Source: JABIAG01 sp964561995
GTDB lineage: Archaea > Nanobdellota > Nanobdellia > Woesearchaeales > JABIAG01
Direction of reading: 5' to 3'
NCBI GenBank assembly: GCA_964561995.1
Contig: CAZLQZ010000006.1
Coordinates: 1-64,000, forward strand
DNA: 64,000 bases
A program made the translations under genes and the position numbers. Positions 49,441 to 56,709 of this stretch are shown here, piece by piece (position 1 is the first letter of the stretch; each line of letters begins with the position of its first letter). The notes beneath the pieces were generated by a model. It was not told the DNA's origin, ran no database searches, and saw only the letters and a list, made by a program, of their open reading frames with translations.

Positions 49441-50004
49441 ATGGGAGAAAACAATTTTACATACGGATTTAGCTTTTTATCATTTATTTTAACTTTTATT
49501 TATATAACTATTGGACTAATGAGAAATTCAATTCAAACATTAGATTTAGCTTTATTTTCATTATTTATCATTTTATCAATGCTTGCTTTGATAAATTGTA
49601 AAAATAAGTTTGGTTGGTTTTTATCAACTATTTTATTCGCATTTTTAATAAGTTATATGACTTTAATGTTTATTAATGGAGAAACACTTATTAGATTTAT
49701 TTTAATAGTATTAAATGTTTTAGCTTTTTTATTCTCTGTTTTAGCTGTTGGAAGAATTAATAACAGTGGAAAAAATCATAAACTTGATGAAACTGTTTTA
49801 TTAAAAAAAGAATTGGCTGAATTGGCAGAAGAAAGAAAAGCTGCTGAGCAAGAATTTTCAAACATGATTGAAAACGAAGAAGATAAAGTAGAAGAAAAAG
49901 AAATCCAAAATTTAGATAATAAGCCTAAAAAAACTGTAAAAAAAACTACAAAAAAGAAAACTGCAAAGAAAACATCAACTAAAAAAGTTCTAAAAAATAA
50001 TTAA
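49441..50004 (+). CDS. Four-TM protein with histone-H1-like Lys-rich tail
   Basis: 187 residues. Four hydrophobic helices (about 8-27, 34-54, 60-81, 84-106), then a charged coiled segment (ELAEERKAAEQEFSNMIENE) and a C-terminal tail rich in Lys, Thr and Ala (KKTVKKTTKKKTAKKTSTKK) like histone H1 or bacterial Hc1 tails. The tail could bind DNA at the membrane; that is inference. No family recognised for the membrane part. Confidence 0.65.
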   Translation: MGENNFTYGFSFLSFILTFIYITIGLMRNSIQTLDLALFSLFIILSMLALINCKNKFGWFLSTILFAFLISYMTLMFINGETLIRFILIVLNVLAFLFSVLAVGRINNSGKNHKLDETVLLKKELAELAEERKAAEQEFSNMIENEEDKVEEKEIQNLDNKPKKTVKKTTKKKTAKKTSTKKVLKNN

Positions 50005-50110
50005 GAATGTATATAAGTAATTAATAATTAAATAAATAAATTAATAAAATAGTTCTTAGATATGATTCATATTGATTAGTTTATTATTATATTCTTTGGT
50101 TTTTTAATTT

Positions 50111-51121
50111 ATGAACTGTGTTAAAAATATAATGAATTCTGGAGTTTTAGCATTTGCTTTAGCAAATCCTTTAATCTCAGTAAAAGCTCAAGATTCTCCC
50201 ATTATATTAGAACAAAGAGTTATGTTTGATGATTCTAAAACTGGAGTTGAATCTGAAACTTTAATTAAAACAGATGATTCAATAACTATTATTGATCAAA
50301 AAGGTGATAGCAACAGGTTAGGTTATGAAAATAAATTAGGAGATAATCTAAAATTAAACATTGGATATTCAAATGTTGATAAAATTGAATCTAAAAGAAT
50401 AAATGGTACAATTGATGTTGGTTTATCTTCAATAAATGCTGGTTATCATGAAAAAGAACAAGAAGATTTTTGGGAATTGTATTCTGTTAATAATCTACAA
50501 AATTTCGATTTAGAAATGGGAATTAATTCATTAGACCATTTAGCTTTTATTGCAAAGTATTACCTTGAAAAAAATTCAGTAGGTTTGGCGGGAATTGCAT
50601 CTGATGATGATTTTTATAGATTAGGTGTTGCTTGTGCTCATAGTGGAAAAATGGGATTGTTTTCTTACGCAGTAATGGGAAAAAATGAAGATGGTTCTAG
50701 TTATCATGAATTAAGATTAAGGGGTGGACCTGGTGGCAAAACACGAAAGGAATCAATTGGATTTTTTAGTGTTGAAGAAGGATGTTTGTTCGATGAAAAC
50801 TTGGTTGAAAGTTTAACAGATCCTTATTTTAAAGGAATTACTAGTACAATTACTAATTTTCCTGCGTCAATAAGAGGCAGTCCTTGGGGATTTGATTCAA
50901 AGTATAAAAATTATGTTTTTTCATTAAATGTTGCAGTATCAAAAGGTCCATTAACAATAATTCCGGGAGTATTTTATAATGTTAAAACTGGTGATTTGTG
51001 TGAAAGATTAGAAGGTCATTTAGATTTACCAAATGGATTTTATGTATTAGGACAAGTAGATAATAATAAAGATTCAGATATTACACAAACTTATTTATTT
51101 GGTTGGAGGGGAGATTTTTAA
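50111..51121 (+). CDS. Secreted beta-rich protein, possible beta-barrel
   Basis: 336 residues. A Sec-type signal (MNSGVLAFALANPLISVKAQ, cleavage near AQ) is followed by repeated alternating polar/hydrophobic segments with Gly turns (LGDNLKLNIGYSNVDKI, GTIDVGLSSINAGYHEK, LFGWRGDF at the end). That pattern, including a terminal Phe, is typical of outer-membrane beta-barrels, although this organism has no expected outer membrane. It may instead be an extracellular beta-sheet protein. The next gene starts 1 bp after its stop. Confidence 0.6.
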   Translation: MNCVKNIMNSGVLAFALANPLISVKAQDSPIILEQRVMFDDSKTGVESETLIKTDDSITIIDQKGDSNRLGYENKLGDNLKLNIGYSNVDKIESKRINGTIDVGLSSINAGYHEKEQEDFWELYSVNNLQNFDLEMGINSLDHLAFIAKYYLEKNSVGLAGIASDDDFYRLGVACAHSGKMGLFSYAVMGKNEDGSSYHELRLRGGPGGKTRKESIGFFSVEEGCLFDENLVESLTDPYFKGITSTITNFPASIRGSPWGFDSKYKNYVFSLNVAVSKGPLTIIPGVFYNVKTGDLCERLEGHLDLPNGFYVLGQVDNNKDSDITQTYLFGWRGDF

Positions 51122-51122
51122 A

Positions 51123-51806
51123 ATGAGTTTAGAAAGTGATTATATGAAATACATTAATAAAACTCAAGAAGAAAAGTTTCCTTATTTTCTTGATTCTAAA
51201 GATACTTTTGGTTTTAAAATTAAAGTTAATAAAGAAGTTTTTTCTTTAAAATATTCTTTTTCATGGTCTTTTATTACTCCATTACTTTCAGATGTAAAAG
51301 GGGAAAAAAGAGTTTTAGAAATCGGTTCTGGTTGTGGGATTAGTTCTTTATATATGTCCAGATATGCAAAATCTGTTTTAGCAGTAGATATTAATGAAGC
51401 TGCTGTTAAAAATACTAAAGAAAATGCCGAATTGAATGGTGTAAAAAACCTTGAAGTTTTGGTGAGTGATGTTTTTTCAAATGTGGAAGGAAAATTTGAT
51501 ACTATTTATTGGAATTTTCCTTGGATTTTTGTTTCAGAAGATATGGAGGTAACACCTTTAGAAAGGGCTTATTTTGATCCAGGTTATAAGTGTATAAATC
51601 GTTTATTAAAAGAAGGAAAAAATCATTTAGAAAAAGATGGAAGAATATTGTTGGCCATAGGTTATAACACTTCTAATCTTGAGTTATTTCAAATATTAGT
51701 TGAAGAATCAGGTTATAAAACTAGAGAAGTTTTAAGAAAGCGATTTGTTCCGCCTAATGACTGGTTTTTACTCCCTTATGATCTTGCTTTATTAGAATTA
51801 AAATAA
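51123..51806 (+). CDS. Class I SAM-dependent methyltransferase (RsmC/HemK-like)
   Basis: 227 residues from ATG 51123, one base after the preceding stop (an upstream Met at 51099 would overlap that gene). It has SAM motif I LEIGSGCGISSLYMS, motif II AVDINEAAVKNTKENAELNG, and the N/D-P-P-Y-like motif as YWNFPWIF, where the first residues suggest an N6-adenine, glutamine or rRNA methyltransferase relative. The substrate cannot be told. Ends 13 bp before LspA's stop on the other strand. Confidence 0.82.
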   Translation: MSLESDYMKYINKTQEEKFPYFLDSKDTFGFKIKVNKEVFSLKYSFSWSFITPLLSDVKGEKRVLEIGSGCGISSLYMSRYAKSVLAVDINEAAVKNTKENAELNGVKNLEVLVSDVFSNVEGKFDTIYWNFPWIFVSEDMEVTPLERAYFDPGYKCINRLLKEGKNHLEKDGRILLAIGYNTSNLELFQILVEESGYKTREVLRKRFVPPNDWFLLPYDLALLELK

Positions 51807-51819
51807 TTTTTAATTGAAA

Positions 51820-52260
51820 TTACTGTTTTTTACTAAAGTAATAAATTAACAAAACAACTCCAATAACTAAAGCAGAATCTGCAATGTTAAATGTAGGCCA
51901 GTGATAATTTTTTATAAATAAATCTAAAAAATCAATCACATATCCTCTAAAAATTCTATCTATTAAATTTCCAACGATTCCTGCAGTAATTAATCCTGAA
52001 GCAAAAATAACATATTTTTCATCAGGTATTTTTTTGTAATATTTACAAATAAACCATAAAACCATTATTGAAACAACAATTAAAATAATGTTATATCCTT
52101 GTAAAATTCCAAATCCTGCACCTGTATTTTTTACAAAGATTATAGAAAAAAAGGGTAATAAGTTTAAGGCTGGTTTGTAAATAACAATCAAGGTTTTAGT
52201 AATGACATCCAAGCATAATGCAATAATAAAAGTAAGAAAAAAGATTCTGTTTTTTACCAT
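51820..52260 (-). CDS. lspA: Lipoprotein signal peptidase (signal peptidase II)
   Basis: 146 residues with four TM helices and the diagnostic aspartyl peptidase motifs: FVKNTGAGFGILQG, GNLIDRIFRGYVIDFLD (first Asp) and TFNIADSALVIGV (second Asp). It cleaves prolipoproteins at the lipobox Cys after lipidation. Archaea are generally not known to carry LspA; bacterial-type candidates in DPANN are of interest. The GDSL lipoprotein and the cupredoxin-like lipoprotein of this window have lipoboxes. No lgt gene is visible here. Overlaps the Pro-rich gene by 7 bp. Confidence 0.93.
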   Translation of the reverse strand: MVKNRIFFLTFIIALCLDVITKTLIVIYKPALNLLPFFSIIFVKNTGAGFGILQGYNIILIVVSIMVLWFICKYYKKIPDEKYVIFASGLITAGIVGNLIDRIFRGYVIDFLDLFIKNYHWPTFNIADSALVIGVVLLIYYFSKKQ

Positions 52261-52652
52261 CTTCTTTCATTGTTAGAAATTTTTTGTTCTAAATTTGCAA
52301 TTCTTTGATTAAGAACTTCAATCATATTTTTTAAACCGTCAATTTTTGCAATAACAACTTCCATTTTATCTCCTGATAATGGTGTGACTGGTTGAGGAGG
52401 TTGAACAATTTGAGGTCTACTATTCATGTTTAAAGATGATGGTCTTTCCTGATCTAATGGTGGCATAGATGGTGTGTCTGGCATAGGAGGTAATCCCAAT
52501 TCATTATCCATTGGCGCCATTGATGGTTCTGCAAATGCTTGTTCAGGTGGAGGAAATTTTCCTTCTCCATTGTCCGTGCCTAAGTTTGCTTGTTCATCAA
52601 AAGGAGGCATATCTTCATCTTTATCTCTTTTTTTTTTATTTAATCCAAACAT
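52254..52652 (-). CDS. Pro-rich protein with C-terminal coiled coil
   Basis: 132 residues. The N-terminal part is Lys/Asp-rich (NKKKRDKDEDMPPF), the middle is Pro/Met-rich low complexity (MPDTPSMPPLDQERPSS), and residues 100-132 form a coiled coil (VVIAKIDGLKNMIEVLNQRI). No signal peptide. Its stop overlaps the LspA start, so the two are co-transcribed and might be linked. Unknown function. Confidence 0.65.
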   Translation of the reverse strand: MFGLNKKKRDKDEDMPPFDEQANLGTDNGEGKFPPPEQAFAEPSMAPMDNELGLPPMPDTPSMPPLDQERPSSLNMNSRPQIVQPPQPVTPLSGDKMEVVIAKIDGLKNMIEVLNQRIANLEQKISNNERRW

Positions 52653-52744
52653 AAAAGAAATTTATCGTATAAATTCTATATAAATGTTTCTTTTTAAATC
52701 ATTTAAAAGAAAACTTTATATAAAAATAATAAATGTAATTCTTT

Positions 52745-53284
52745 ATGATCCCAGTTGAAATATCTAATAGACATTTACACATATCAAAGGAAGATTATGA
52801 AAAATTATTTGATAAAGAATTAACTAAATTAAGAAACCTTTCTCAAGAGGGTGAATTTGCAGCTAATGAAACTGTTGAACTTAATGGATTTAATGTAAGA
52901 ATAATTGGTTCTTTTAGGGAATGTTCTCAATTGGAACTTTCAAAAACTGATGCAAGAATTATAAAGCTTAATTTGCCATTAAATTTATCTGGTGATTTAA
53001 CTAATGCTCCTTTGATTGAAGTTAAAACGAATAAAGGAACAGTAAGAATTCCTGCAATAATTGCAAAAAGACATTTACATTGTAATGAAAATAAAGCTAA
53101 AGAATTAGGATTAAAAAATAATGAAATCATTTCATTAAAAGTGATGGGTTTAAGACCAATTACCTTTCATGATGTTGTAGTAAGAGTAAAAAAAGATTTT
53201 AATTTAGTATTTCATTTGGATACTGATGAAGGAAATGCTGCTGGAGTTAATAAAAATACTGAAGCTTTTTTAGTGGAGAAGTAA
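52745..53284 (+). CDS. pduL: Phosphate acyltransferase of the PduL family
   Basis: 179 residues. PduL domain motifs: ISNRHLHISKEDYEKLF (first His pair), QEGEFAANETVEL, IAKRHLHCNENKAKELG (second His pair) and VFHLDTDEGNAAG, together forming the zinc site. PduL converts acyl-CoA and phosphate to acyl-phosphate; a PduL phosphotransacetylase replaces Pta in several organisms. With PorGAB this gives pyruvate to acetyl-CoA to acetyl-phosphate, and an acetate kinase elsewhere would yield ATP. Separate promoter; TATA-like TTATATAAA about 25-30 nt upstream. Confidence 0.93.
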   Translation: MIPVEISNRHLHISKEDYEKLFDKELTKLRNLSQEGEFAANETVELNGFNVRIIGSFRECSQLELSKTDARIIKLNLPLNLSGDLTNAPLIEVKTNKGTVRIPAIIAKRHLHCNENKAKELGLKNNEIISLKVMGLRPITFHDVVVRVKKDFNLVFHLDTDEGNAAGVNKNTEAFLVEK

Positions 53285-53791
53285 TGTTCTTGTTGCAGAT
53301 ATAACAAAACCCTTTCCTATTTTTCTTCTTAACATTTTAGCTGTTTTTTCAACATTATAATTGGTTGTTTCTGGTTTTGCGTGTCTGTTTTTTGTTTGTT
53401 TAACTGCTAGATTTATGAGTAAATCATGATTAGGTCTAATATTTAAAAAGTCTAAAATTTTTTTTAGTTGGTTATCTCTTATAAATGTGGGTAGTTCTTT
53501 TATTTTATTTTGGTTTTTTATAATTAATTCTTCTTTTTTAACTTTAATACTTAATCCTTTTTTAAATCTATGAATAAAGTATTCTTTTTCTAATTCTAAA
53601 ACATTATTAAAATCTTCATCATTATAATCATAGTTTCTTTCTCCGTCGTTAATTATGAACTCTTTCCATCCTAATTTTAGAATTATTGAAATATTGCATC
53701 TTTTTCCAGATTTAGTGTCTTCTTCTTTAATGAGGAATTTTACTTTTAATTTTTCTCTTGCGCATTCAAAAATAAAATCTTTTATGTTCAT
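53270..53791 (-). CDS. Hypothetical protein, 173 aa
   Basis: Lys-rich soluble protein with alternating beta strands in the first half (KFLIKEEDTKSGKRCNISII) and a helical second half ending VISATRTLLLH. It overlaps the end of pduL by 15 bp, convergently. The family is not recognised. Confidence 0.6.
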   Translation of the reverse strand: MNIKDFIFECAREKLKVKFLIKEEDTKSGKRCNISIILKLGWKEFIINDGERNYDYNDEDFNNVLELEKEYFIHRFKKGLSIKVKKEELIIKNQNKIKELPTFIRDNQLKKILDFLNIRPNHDLLINLAVKQTKNRHAKPETTNYNVEKTAKMLRRKIGKGFVISATRTLLLH

Positions 53792-53822
53792 AATTTAATT
53801 AAGAAATTAATAATATTTAAAT

Positions 53823-54629
53823 TTAGTTATCTAAAATAATATTTTCTAGTTCATAAGGGTCATATTGGTCTCTTTGATCTTCTGGAATGTTAAACATTTC
53901 ATACATTCTATTTGCCCATTCTGCTTTTTCTTGTTTTTCTCTAAATTCTTTTATTGCTTCTCTATCGGATTCTGTGGAAGTTGGTTTAAATGTCGTTAAA
54001 TAAACTGCTCTACTTTGATTTGAAACTCTTTTAAATCCTGAAGATTGTTTAACTAATTTTCCAGGTGGTAGTTCTTGTGCAATTTTATAGTCAATTGATA
54101 TGCCGTTTTTAGAGTGGTATCCTTGATTAGTATCTACCTCTAGATGTGAATAGTCTAATTCAACATTTTGCATGTCATAGGATCTAACAGATTCTGGTAA
54201 TCTTGCGGTTTGAGGTTGATAATAAACTAATGGGGTTAAAGGAAAAAAATCTAACATTTTTTTTTCAAGTCCTCTTAAATGAATCATCCTATCAATTTCT
54301 TTTTTAGAATATTTTTTTAAACTTTTATCATCTCTGGCTTTGCCGCTACTTCCCAATCTAACCATAAAATCTTTATCGTTCTTGTAAAAAACCGTGCATA
54401 AAAATGCATTTGAATTTTGACTTATTTTTTCAACAAGATTATTAAAATTAGAAATTTTTCTTTTATGGTGATTAAAAACAATATAAACCTCTGCTGGATT
54501 TTCTACATTGATTCTTTGAGCAACATATATTGTGTTGTCTACGCATGGATTAACATTATATCTTCCAGAAATAACTAAACAATCTTCAATAAAATTTTGC
54601 ATAGCTTGTTTTTCAGATTTTTTAATCAT
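53823..54629 (-). CDS. Hypothetical protein, 268 aa
   Basis: Unrecognised. Residues about 20-110 are beta-rich with VYIVFNHHKRKISNF and AFLCTVFYKND; the C-terminal region is helical and acidic (EKAEWANRMYEMFNIPEDQ). No signal peptide or membrane segment. Ends 31 bp before the next gene downstream. S8e lies just beyond it on the same strand, but with separate AT-rich spacing. Confidence 0.6.
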   Translation of the reverse strand: MIKKSEKQAMQNFIEDCLVISGRYNVNPCVDNTIYVAQRINVENPAEVYIVFNHHKRKISNFNNLVEKISQNSNAFLCTVFYKNDKDFMVRLGSSGKARDDKSLKKYSKKEIDRMIHLRGLEKKMLDFFPLTPLVYYQPQTARLPESVRSYDMQNVELDYSHLEVDTNQGYHSKNGISIDYKIAQELPPGKLVKQSSGFKRVSNQSRAVYLTTFKPTSTESDREAIKEFREKQEKAEWANRMYEMFNIPEDQRDQYDPYELENIILDN

Positions 54630-54661
54630 TAAAAATAATAATTTAAAGAATTATATAAAGT

Positions 54662-55033
54662 TTATTTAACTAAAACGCCGCTTACTGAACTTGATTGTCC
54701 GGGTCTAGACGTAATTTTAGCTTTACCTTTATCAGTTTCTACAATTGCTCCTTTAGTAAGAATGTTTTGTCTGATAAAGTTTCTATTAGCATTGTTATCA
54801 ACAACAGTTTTAATTTTTGCTTTTACGTAAGATTTTCCATCAAAAAGATTTAAAGTGTCAGTTTTAACAGTTTTTTGTTTTATATTTCCACCAAGAACTC
54901 TTTCAATTCTATTTCTTACTTCGCCAATTATTGTCATAACTGGAACTCTACCTGTTTCACTTTTTCTTTTTTTTCTACTGGGTTTGTATAAACCGCCAGA
55001 GACTTTTCTTTTTGATCTTTTTCTTGAAATCAT
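54662..55033 (-). CDS. rps8e: Ribosomal protein S8e
   Basis: 123 residues, the usual archaeal length. The N-terminus is Arg/Lys-rich (ISRKRSKRKVSGGLYKPSRK); the family body shows VRNRIERVLGGNIKQKTVK, NNANRNFIRQNILTKGAI and the C-terminal ITSRPGQSSSVSGVLV. A component of the 30S subunit, specific to archaea and eukaryotes. Confidence 0.93.
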   Translation of the reverse strand: MISRKRSKRKVSGGLYKPSRKKRKSETGRVPVMTIIGEVRNRIERVLGGNIKQKTVKTDTLNLFDGKSYVKAKIKTVVDNNANRNFIRQNILTKGAIVETDKGKAKITSRPGQSSSVSGVLVK

Positions 55034-55200
55034 ATTGTTTAAGAAATACAGTTAATTTATAAATCTTATTGTTTTCTTAATTTATAGGTTATATTTTTAA
55101 TTATTTGGTTTAATTTAATCAAATAGGTGTATGTTTTAACCAAAAAATAATAACATTTAAAAAAGGATGTAGATTCAACATCATAAGAGGGAAATTTAAA

Positions 55201-55428
55201 ATGGAAACATCAAGACCACTAGATGCATTAAATAATGCAAGAAATAAGAGAGTAATTGTACAATTAAAGAATGGGAAAGTGTTTGTTGGAAAGTTAACTG
55301 CTTTTGATATACACATTAATACTGTTCTTGAAGACGCAGAAGAAAGAGAAAATGGAGAGACAAAGAGACAATTGGGTACTTTGTTCTTAAGAGGAGACAC
55401 AATAATCTTCATTTCGCCGCAGGTATAA
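55201..55428 (+). CDS. LSm/Sm-like archaeal protein
   Basis: 75 residues: the Sm1 motif is RVIVQLKNGKVFVGKLTAFD IHIN (about 17-40), and the Sm2 motif is LGTLFLRGDTIIFISP near the end. Archaeal LSm proteins form heptameric rings that bind U-rich RNA. The gene is followed after 1 bp by L37e, the common archaeal arrangement of an LSm gene with rpl37e, which supports both calls. A GAGGGAAA sequence lies upstream of the start. Confidence 0.93.
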   Translation: METSRPLDALNNARNKRVIVQLKNGKVFVGKLTAFDIHINTVLEDAEERENGETKRQLGTLFLRGDTIIFISPQV

Positions 55429-55429
55429 A

Positions 55430-55594
55430 ATGTCAAAAGGAACAGCTTCTATGGGGAAAAAATCTGGAAAGATGAATATGATTCATTGTAGAAGATGCGG
55501 CAATAGAACTTATCATGCTAGTAAGAAAGTATGTAGTTCATGTGGTTATGGAAGTTCTGCTAAGCTTAGAAGTTACGCTTGGCAAAAGAAATAA
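55430..55594 (+). CDS. rpl37e: Ribosomal protein L37e
   Basis: 54 codons from ATG 55430 to TAA 55592-55594. The protein starts MSKGTASMGKKSGKMN, has the four zinc-binding Cys as CRRCG and CSSCG, and ends RSYAWQKK, which is the L37e pattern. It begins 1 bp after the LSm stop. A structural zinc protein of the 50S subunit, found only in archaea and eukaryotes. Confidence 0.93.
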   Translation: MSKGTASMGKKSGKMNMIHCRRCGNRTYHASKKVCSSCGYGSSAKLRSYAWQKK

Positions 55595-55619
55595 TTGTTT
55601 TTTTTAAATTCTATTTTTC

Positions 55620-56054
55620 TTAATTTATTTTTTTTAATATTGGGTATGCTATAAATACTAAAAATGCTCCAGTAAAATTTATTAACATATCTGTTGGTTG
55701 AAAGCATCTGTAGGGTATGAGTGCTTGAATTATTTCTATGATTATACCGTAGCTGCCTGCAATGATTGCTGCTTTTAATAGGATCTTTTCTCTATTTTGC
55801 ATTCTCATGTCAAATAGTCCCGATATAAACTTTTTATAATCTGTTGCAAAACCTTTTTCTAATTCTTTAAAGTAAATAACTAATGAACACGAGAGTATGA
55901 AGTATGCTGTAAGGTGAGCAAAGGTTCCAGAATTAATTAAACTCACCGGTCCAATTTCTATAGCTTTTGTTTTTAATGTGGAAAAAATTAGTATTAATAT
56001 TGCAAAAAGTATCGCTATACTTAAGGAAATTGTAATTTTTATTTTTTTTCTCAT
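55620..56054 (-). CDS. VanZ-like membrane protein
   Basis: 144 residues with four TM helices (about 8-25, 43-62, 92-110, 121-140). Family features are GTFAHLTAYFILSCSLVIYF and the C-terminal RCFQPTDMLINFTGAFLVF with GIIIEIIQALIPY, the VanZ signature (E..Q...R...D...N..G). VanZ proteins are linked to teicoplanin resistance in some bacteria, but most homologues have unknown function. Follows the ribosomal genes convergently. Confidence 0.82.
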   Translation of the reverse strand: MRKKIKITISLSIAILFAILILIFSTLKTKAIEIGPVSLINSGTFAHLTAYFILSCSLVIYFKELEKGFATDYKKFISGLFDMRMQNREKILLKAAIIAGSYGIIIEIIQALIPYRCFQPTDMLINFTGAFLVFIAYPILKKIN

Positions 56055-56215
56055 GATATTTTATTTTGTTGGTATTATATAAACTTTATGTTAAGAAAAG
56101 TTTTTGATTAATTTTGTTTAGATTTAATTATTAATTTAATTTTAATTTGTGATTTTGTAATTAATGATTATTTTAAGAATGTTTGTTTGAATTATTTGAT
56201 TAAAATAAAATTGTA

Positions 56216-56299
56216 TGCGGGGCACAGGGTTTGAACCTGCGTAGGCACTAAGCCAATAGGGCCTAAACCTATCCCGTTTGACCACTCCGGCAACCCCGC
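56216..56299 (-). tRNA. tRNA-Leu (anticodon UAG)
   Basis: On the minus strand the sequence folds as a class II tRNA: acceptor GCGGGGT paired with GCCCCGC, anticodon stem ATAGG/CCTAT with loop TTTAGGC (anticodon TAG, read as UAG for CUA codons), a long variable arm, T stem GCAGG/CCTGT with loop TTCAAAC, and discriminator A. No intron and no encoded CCA. The anticodon and the long variable arm agree on leucine. Confidence 0.92.
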
Positions 56300-56635
56300 A
56301 ATGTTAAATTAAAGAATACACAACTTGTTTATAAAATTATCTATGTGGTTTTATACTACTATATATATAATGTGAATTTTTTATGATTTTATCTTTATAA
56401 ATTTTTTTTAAATTGGTAAATTTGGTGAAAATGCTTTTTTTTATTGATACTCTTTTGAAGTAATGAAGTGGTATTTTTTAACAATTTGGGGGATACAGCC
56501 TTTGTTCTTGCTGAATTGATTATTTGCCAACCAAAATTTGCGAAAAGCTTATAAATGATTAATGAAGAAAAAACTCTATCTTTGGTTATTTCGCCATAGA
56601 AGAATTGTGGGTGTGTAGGTAATCACGCCACAATC
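56300..56635 (+). other. Gene-free, AT-rich upstream region of the S-layer gene
   Basis: About 335 bp between tRNA-Leu and the S-layer promoter. I see no ORF longer than 18 codons (a 14-codon and an 18-codon frame exist, unsupported), no convincing RNA motif, and one extra TATA-like CTTATAAATG near 56550. The region may carry additional regulation for the highly expressed S-layer gene, but nothing specific is evident. Confidence 0.5.
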
Positions 56636-56644
56636 TTTAAATAT
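56636..56644 (+). promoter_or_regulatory. TATA box of the S-layer gene
   Basis: TTTAAATAT about 70 nt before the ATG; transcription would start near 56665, giving a leader of about 45 nt. The GCCCAATGGGC inverted repeat (56682-56692) lies in that leader. Confidence 0.55.
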
Positions 56645-56697
56645 GCGTGAAATTTTTCAGAAGAAAACAACGCCCAATGGGCAAAAACTTGAAACAC

Positions 56698-56704
56698 GGA
56701 GGTG
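56698..56704 (+). promoter_or_regulatory. Shine-Dalgarno sequence of the S-layer gene
   Basis: GGAGGTG, the strongest Shine-Dalgarno match in the window, ends 5 nt before the ATG at 56710. It marks this gene as one translated with a leader, in contrast to the mostly leaderless genes around it. Confidence 0.8.
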
Positions 56705-56709
56705 TTTAG

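Noticed and set aside
56455..56600. Short frames of 14 and 18 codons upstream of the S-layer gene
   Set aside because: Too short, with no conserved features or proper promoter spacing; no basis to call them genes or leader peptides.
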